From the NCBI GenBank assembly GCA_014764075.1, contig JACXUE010000008.1, positions 1 to 17,638 of the forward strand: a stretch of DNA of 17,638 nt. The letters are read 5' to 3'. The notes under the pieces were generated by a model. The model searched no databases, was not told the DNA's origin, and saw nothing but the letters and a program-made list of their open reading frames with translations. Positions 14,619 through 17,638 of this stretch are shown here, in pieces. Both the position numbers and the translations under genes were made by a program. Source of the stretch: Sulfuricurvum sp. Lineage in GTDB: Bacteria; Campylobacterota; Campylobacteria; Campylobacterales; Sulfurimonadaceae. Each line of letters opens with the position of its first letter. The stretch's first letter is position 1.

Positions 14619-15519
14619 GTTTTTAGACTCTGGCGATCTTGAGTCGCTCCGCTCCCTTGCTATCCCGATAAAACGCCAGCTCAACACTTCTCTCTCTTTT
14701 CGATCTGCGATGATGCTCTCGACCCATAATGTCAAACATCTATCTAAAATACCGAATCTAGCTGCTGAATGTGTGATGCTCAATCTCGAAGACGGCGTAA
14801 GTGCACAACAAAAGCCATACGCTTTGGCACTCTGTGCAATGGCGTTGGCATCGAATCCCAAATGCGACAAAAAACTGGTGGTTCGGGTCAATCCGCTGGG
14901 TGAAGGGGGTGATGAGGAGATTTTGTTTCTCAACCCGTTCATGCCCGATGCGATTCGGGTTCCGAAAATTCGGAGCGTTGAGGATGTGAAGAGGGCTTTA
15001 GCTCTTGTTGATGAAGGGATAGAGATCCACCTCTCCATCGAGACCAAAGAGGCTTGGCTTGCCCTATCGACGTTGAAAATCGATCCGCGAATTACCGCTT
15101 TTTATCTAGGGGTTCTTGATCTGTTCGCCGATTTGGGATTATCTCAAACCCTTTTGATTCCTGATAACCCCACCGCTCAGTATATGCTTGCCCATTTTCT
15201 GATGACGTGCCGTGCGTGTGATGTCAAACCGGTTTCGTTTGTCTATCAGGATTATAAAAACAGTGACGGTTTACGAAATTGGCTCGAACTTGAAAAGATG
15301 ATGGGGTATGAGGCCAAAGGGTGTATCGCCCCCGCACAGGTAGAGCTAATTCATGAAATTTTTGGACATTCCGAAGTGGAGATGGCAAGAGCTCAGGAGA
15401 TTGTGAGAGTGTTCGAAGCTCATCGTGATCAGGGGGTCAGCGGTTTTGTCGATAAACGGTACGGGTTTATCGATGAGCCGATTTATAAGGGTGCTTTGGC
15501 GGTATTGAATAAGAGGTAG
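14587..15519 (+). CDS. CitE-like HpcH/HpaI aldolase-family lyase
   Basis: Predicted Mg-dependent C-C lyase of the CitE/malyl-CoA lyase group, 310 aa. Visible family landmarks are RSAMM (Arg39), MLNLEDGV (64-71; Glu68, Asp69), VVRVNPLG (Arg100), IRVPKIRSVED (123-133), SIETKEAW with a probable metal ligand Glu152, YLGVLDLFADLG (Asp178) and CIAPAQVELI, which corresponds to the INPRQI segment in CitE. There are no citC, citD, citF or citX genes nearby, so it is not part of a classical citrate lyase; substrates such as malyl-, citramalyl- or other acyl-CoA are possible. I start at the ATG at 14587 (GGGGA about 8 bases upstream), inside the cytochrome gene. The extra N-terminal 35 residues before the barrel are unusual for CitE. 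Confidence 0.8.
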   Translation: MPLNNPQKLNEFLDSGDLESLRSLAIPIKRQLNTSLSFRSAMMLSTHNVKHLSKIPNLAAECVMLNLEDGVSAQQKPYALALCAMALASNPKCDKKLVVRVNPLGEGGDEEILFLNPFMPDAIRVPKIRSVEDVKRALALVDEGIEIHLSIETKEAWLALSTLKIDPRITAFYLGVLDLFADLGLSQTLLIPDNPTAQYMLAHFLMTCRACDVKPVSFVYQDYKNSDGLRNWLELEKMMGYEAKGCIAPAQVELIHEIFGHSEVEMARAQEIVRVFEAHRDQGVSGFVDKRYGFIDEPIYKGALAVLNKR

Positions 15520-15520
15520 C

Positions 15521-15545
15521 AAACTGCTCTTTGAAGAGTGTTTCA
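15521..15545. terminator. Weak hairpin between convergent genes
   Basis: CTCTT-TG-AAGAG forms a 5-bp stem that can extend through AAAC/GTTT with a small bulge, and a short T stretch follows on the plus strand. It lies right after the CitE-like stop and could end that transcript. The remaining 60 bases up to the TonB gene show nothing further. Confidence 0.35.
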
Positions 15546-15606
15546 TGGTTGGATGGTAGCGACAGCGTGATACAGCCGTATAAAATCGATAGGTTGTTAG
15601 GGAGGT

Positions 15607-16497
15607 TTAATACCCTGTAAGGTTATAAAATACTCGGTAACGGATGAGTGTTTTTTGTTCGGGTCTGGGATACTGACCGTATGCCAATTCGATTACCTCT
15701 TTGGTCGTATCGTCCAAAATAGAGAGTTGAGAATTTTTGAGAAACCGAAGTTCGGAGATGCTCCCATCGGGATGGAGGTAAAACTCGATCATGTTGGTAT
15801 CTTGGGCGCGGAAATTGTCGGGAATCCGAGAACGGCCGTATCGGTCCAATATTTTTTGGGTGATTCGGCGCATCACTTCTTGGTTATCGAGGATATATTT
15901 TTGCTCTCCCGCCGAGAGTTCATTGAACTTATCTCCGTAAAGACGCTGGATGCTATCCGAAATCTTTGTACTGTTTCGAGGTTGTTCTTGGGCTGATGGA
16001 TCGGGTCTAGAGAGGATGTCGTACAACCCTTGCTCTTTTTTCGGGATAGGTTTGCGCTCGATGTCGGCGACTGGTTTCGCTACATGCTGAACGAACGCTT
16101 TTTGAGGCGCTTTGATCGCTTTGATCGGTTCGGGCTCGGGAGGTAGTGTTTTGGCGATCGGTTGTGGCTGAGTCGGTGAGGGTTTGATGATCGGTTGAGG
16201 CTGCAATGGGGTATCGAGCTGTTCGCCTCTAGGAATTGAGAGGGTTTTTTTTGGAGTCGGAATCTCGTTGGGGATAATCGATTCGGGTTTGCGTGATGGT
16301 GATTCCTTAAGTGAAAGGCGAAATCGCTCCTCTTTGGGAGGTTGAAGAGGCTCTTTTTGGGGTGGAATTTTCGGCTTGAGCTGATTCAGCAATATAACCA
16401 ATAAGATAATGATGAGGTGGATCAGAACGGCGATAATAAATGCGTAAATCGAATACGATGGGTTGTTTTTCATCCGGCTCAAAAAGACTCTATCCAT
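15607..16497 (-). CDS. TonB-family energy-transducing protein
   Basis: Predicted periplasm-spanning coupler that passes ExbB/ExbD-derived energy to outer-membrane receptors. The 296-aa protein has a short cytoplasmic N terminus, one membrane helix (about 16-39) that keeps the key histidine (His27 in VLIHLI), a proline- and glutamine-rich stretch (about 41-150; repeated QPQPI), a charged helical segment (about 175-225) and a C-terminal TonB-like domain (about 230-296; IEFYLHPDGSISELRFLKNS). The Ser that normally stands four residues before the His is Ala23 here. The start at 16497 has only a weak AGAGA site; a second in-frame ATG lies eight codons later. No exbB, exbD or receptor gene lies beside it. 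A TolA-like role is less likely. Confidence 0.82.
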   Translation of the reverse strand: MDRVFLSRMKNNPSYSIYAFIIAVLIHLIIILLVILLNQLKPKIPPQKEPLQPPKEERFRLSLKESPSRKPESIIPNEIPTPKKTLSIPRGEQLDTPLQPQPIIKPSPTQPQPIAKTLPPEPEPIKAIKAPQKAFVQHVAKPVADIERKPIPKKEQGLYDILSRPDPSAQEQPRNSTKISDSIQRLYGDKFNELSAGEQKYILDNQEVMRRITQKILDRYGRSRIPDNFRAQDTNMIEFYLHPDGSISELRFLKNSQLSILDDTTKEVIELAYGQYPRPEQKTLIRYRVFYNLTGY

Positions 16498-16515
16498 ATC
16501 TCTGAAATTGGGAGA

Positions 16516-16521
16516 ATTGTA
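16516..16521 (-). promoter_or_regulatory. Possible -10 box for the TonB-family gene
   Basis: TACAAT on the minus strand, 18 bases before the ATG, would give a leader of about 12 bases. The -35 region is not convincing. Confidence 0.3.
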
Positions 16522-16546
16522 CCTTGTGTTTGCTAATGAACACGTA

Positions 16547-16573
16547 TTGTTAAACTTTCTTCGCTACTATATT
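16547..16573 (+). promoter_or_regulatory. Probable promoter for the small membrane protein gene
   Basis: TTGTTA (16547-16552) and TATATT (16568-16573), 15 bases apart, lie upstream of AGGAG and the ATG at 16597. The spacing is a little short but within the tolerated range. Confidence 0.4.
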
Positions 16574-16596
16574 GTTTATTAGGTATAGGAGAAAAC

Positions 16597-16851
16597 ATGC
16601 ATATCGTCAAATATCTGTTTTTATTTGCGTTTGTTTTTTTGATTTTTAAAGCGTTCTTGTTGGATGACTATCTAGCAAAACGGAGTACAGATAACAATGA
16701 AACGGCAGTCGTTGAAGAGGTGAATGCGTCGACAGTTACTGTTGAAAAACCCGAGAAACCAAAGAGTGCAACCTCATCAAATGCCAAAGAGGGGATGCCG
16801 ATCGATCAGTTGGGGGACAAAATAGCCGATAAACTCGGAGACAAACTCTAA
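16597..16851 (+). CDS. Small membrane-anchored protein, unknown function
   Basis: An 84-aa protein with an N-terminal hydrophobic segment (residues 5-22, YLFLFAFVFLIFKAFLL), a flexible Thr/Glu/Lys/Ser-rich middle, and a short amphipathic C-terminal helix with an internal echo (GDKIADKLGDKL). Expected to be a single-pass inner-membrane protein or uncleaved signal anchor with its tail in the periplasm or cytoplasm; the sequence does not settle which. AGGAG 6 bases before the ATG and a promoter-like sequence upstream make it a convincing gene. It has no recognised family and stands alone between divergent and convergent neighbours. Confidence 0.72.
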   Translation: MHIVKYLFLFAFVFLIFKAFLLDDYLAKRSTDNNETAVVEEVNASTVTVEKPEKPKSATSSNAKEGMPIDQLGDKIADKLGDKL

Positions 16852-16853
16852 AC

Positions 16854-17595
16854 CTATTTGTTACGGGACAACAGAAGACCGCTTAAAACAATCAAAATGG
16901 CTCCCAATAAAATCATCAGAGTTCAACACAATCCATATCCAATCCATCGCCACAGGGAAGATAAAGGGGCTAAATGCAAACGCTAAGTATTCTGATGAGA
17001 TGAACGGCGATCCTATCATCAAAAGAGCAGGGAGTACCACACCGGCAATCATAAACGACAAAACGACCGTCCGCTCATCATAATACTCTTTGAGACTCCG
17101 TACGCTGGTATAAGCCAGCGCCGACAAAAATCCGCTCATGAGTCCTATAATATTGAGGTAGTCAAACTTGAATCCGCTGAGGATCGCAACTCCCAAAAAA
17201 CCGATGGCGATTGCGATGAGGGCACTGGAGCGGAGTTTTTCTTTGAGGAGAAAAAAGGCGAGGATGGTGGTAAATATGGGCTCGGTTTTGGCAAAAACGA
17301 TCGCATTCGATAAAGAAGTCGCACTGATCGTATAAAAGAACGCAAGAAGTGCAACGGTTCCGATTACCCCGCGAAAAACGAGGGTATAGGGTTTGCCTCC
17401 TCGGTTTCGGATCGGTTTGCGAAAAGCGAAAACGGCGATAACGACCAATCCGATCGCATTGCGCCAAAAGGTGACCTCGACCGATCCCATCGATGAAGAG
17501 AGAAGTTTGGCGAATACCATTGTGAGGGCAAATAAAAAAGAGGCGAATACCATTAAAAGTATGCCGTGCTGGATTGGGGTGAGGTGCGAAATCAT
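16854..17595 (-). pseudogene. EamA/DMT-family transporter, damaged by internal deletion and frameshift
   Basis: Ten-helix drug/metabolite transporter family (EamA), normally near 290-300 aa. The open frame gives 244 aa (stop at 16861). It starts normally and shows helices 1 to 7 (about 11-30, 38-57, 73-91, 95-116, 122-140, 146-165, 175-197) with WRNAIG, TEPIFTTILAFFLLKEKL and the second-repeat SALAYTSVRSL. After DWIWIVL the frame turns polar and non-family (NSDDFIGSHFDCFKRSS). The other frame over the same bases reads LMILLGAILIVLSGLLLSRNK, a typical last helix, ending at a TAG at 16854-16856. Helix 9 and most of helix 8 are missing, so about 50 codons appear lost, out of frame, at about 16921-16925. 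Transport activity is unlikely. No ribosome-binding site precedes the ATG. Confidence 0.75.
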
Positions 17596-17601
17596 GGTGC
17601 G

Positions 17602-17628
17602 ATTGTACCACGATAATGGTTTTGTTAA
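17602..17628 (-). promoter_or_regulatory. Promoter at the start of the transporter remnant
   Basis: On the minus strand TTAACA (17623-17628) and TACAAT (17602-17607) are 15 bases apart, and the expected start site falls on the A of the ATG, so the message may be leaderless. A 6-bp hairpin (TGGTTT, 4-base loop, AAACCA; 17617-17632) overlaps the -35. Confidence 0.4.
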
Positions 17629-17638
17629 ACCAAGAAAA

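Noticed and set aside
17617..17632. Hairpin at the right edge as a terminator
   Set aside because: Only 6 bp of mostly A-T pairs, overlaps a promoter -35, and no T run follows.
1..17638. tRNA, rRNA, CRISPR, prophage or insertion sequence
   Set aside because: No cloverleaf, no regularly spaced repeats, no transposase or integrase frame, and nearly all bases are accounted for by ordinary genes.

Overview
The window reads as a chromosomal segment of a Campylobacterota (formerly Epsilonproteobacteria) bacterium. It is probably a free-living, respiratory, Sulfurimonas/Sulfuricurvum-like lineage rather than a host-adapted Helicobacter or Campylobacter. This rests on three things: the protein flavour (a type-E SdhA/MfrA-like flavoprotein, a small CxxCH cytochrome, a CitE-like lyase, a TonB-family protein), the moderate base composition, and gene order. 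The order folD-lepB-(M50 protease)-rpiB-(coiled-coil protein)-apt-(DedA)-pepA-ychF matches, from memory, a block in Helicobacter pylori and partly in Campylobacter jejuni. The genus is inferred; the phylum is fairly secure.

Layout. 7-1719 (-): sdhA, with the ribosome-binding site of the next gene just visible at the left edge. 1720-2126: divergent spacer with promoters at both ends and an unexplained middle. 2127-4871 (+): tight operon thiL-truD-psd. 4861-6615 (-): ychF followed by an unrecognised 200-aa gene, with a perfect 10-bp hairpin between them; the unknown gene overlaps psd tail to tail. 6713-7275 (+): a type II toxin-antitoxin pair (RHH antitoxin, RelE/ParE-like toxin) with its own extended -10 promoter and a GC-rich hairpin after it. 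7276-14187 (-): nine tightly packed genes, folD-lepB-M50-rpiB-coil-apt-trpB-dedA-pepA, most overlapping or nearly touching, so very likely one transcript. 14188-14255: short divergent promoter region. 14256-15519 (+): monohaem cytochrome c overlapping a CitE-like gene. 15607-16497 (-): TonB-family protein. 16597-16851 (+): small membrane-anchored protein. 16854-17595 (-): an EamA/DMT transporter that looks damaged by an internal deletion plus frame change.

Functions are mostly housekeeping: thiamine diphosphate synthesis (thiL), tRNA pseudouridine (truD), phosphatidylethanolamine synthesis (psd), one-carbon metabolism (folD), protein export and membrane proteolysis (lepB, M50), pentose phosphates (rpiB), adenine salvage (apt), tryptophan synthesis (trpB), peptide turnover (pepA). 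The accessory parts are the toxin-antitoxin module, which sits between pepA and ychF, the orphan trpB inside the operon, and the decaying transporter. I found no tRNA, rRNA, CRISPR array, prophage or intact insertion sequence. I see no convincing new multi-gene system; the points most worth a second look are the two insertions into an otherwise conserved gene block, the broken transporter, the untargeted SdhA, and several structured intergenic sites.
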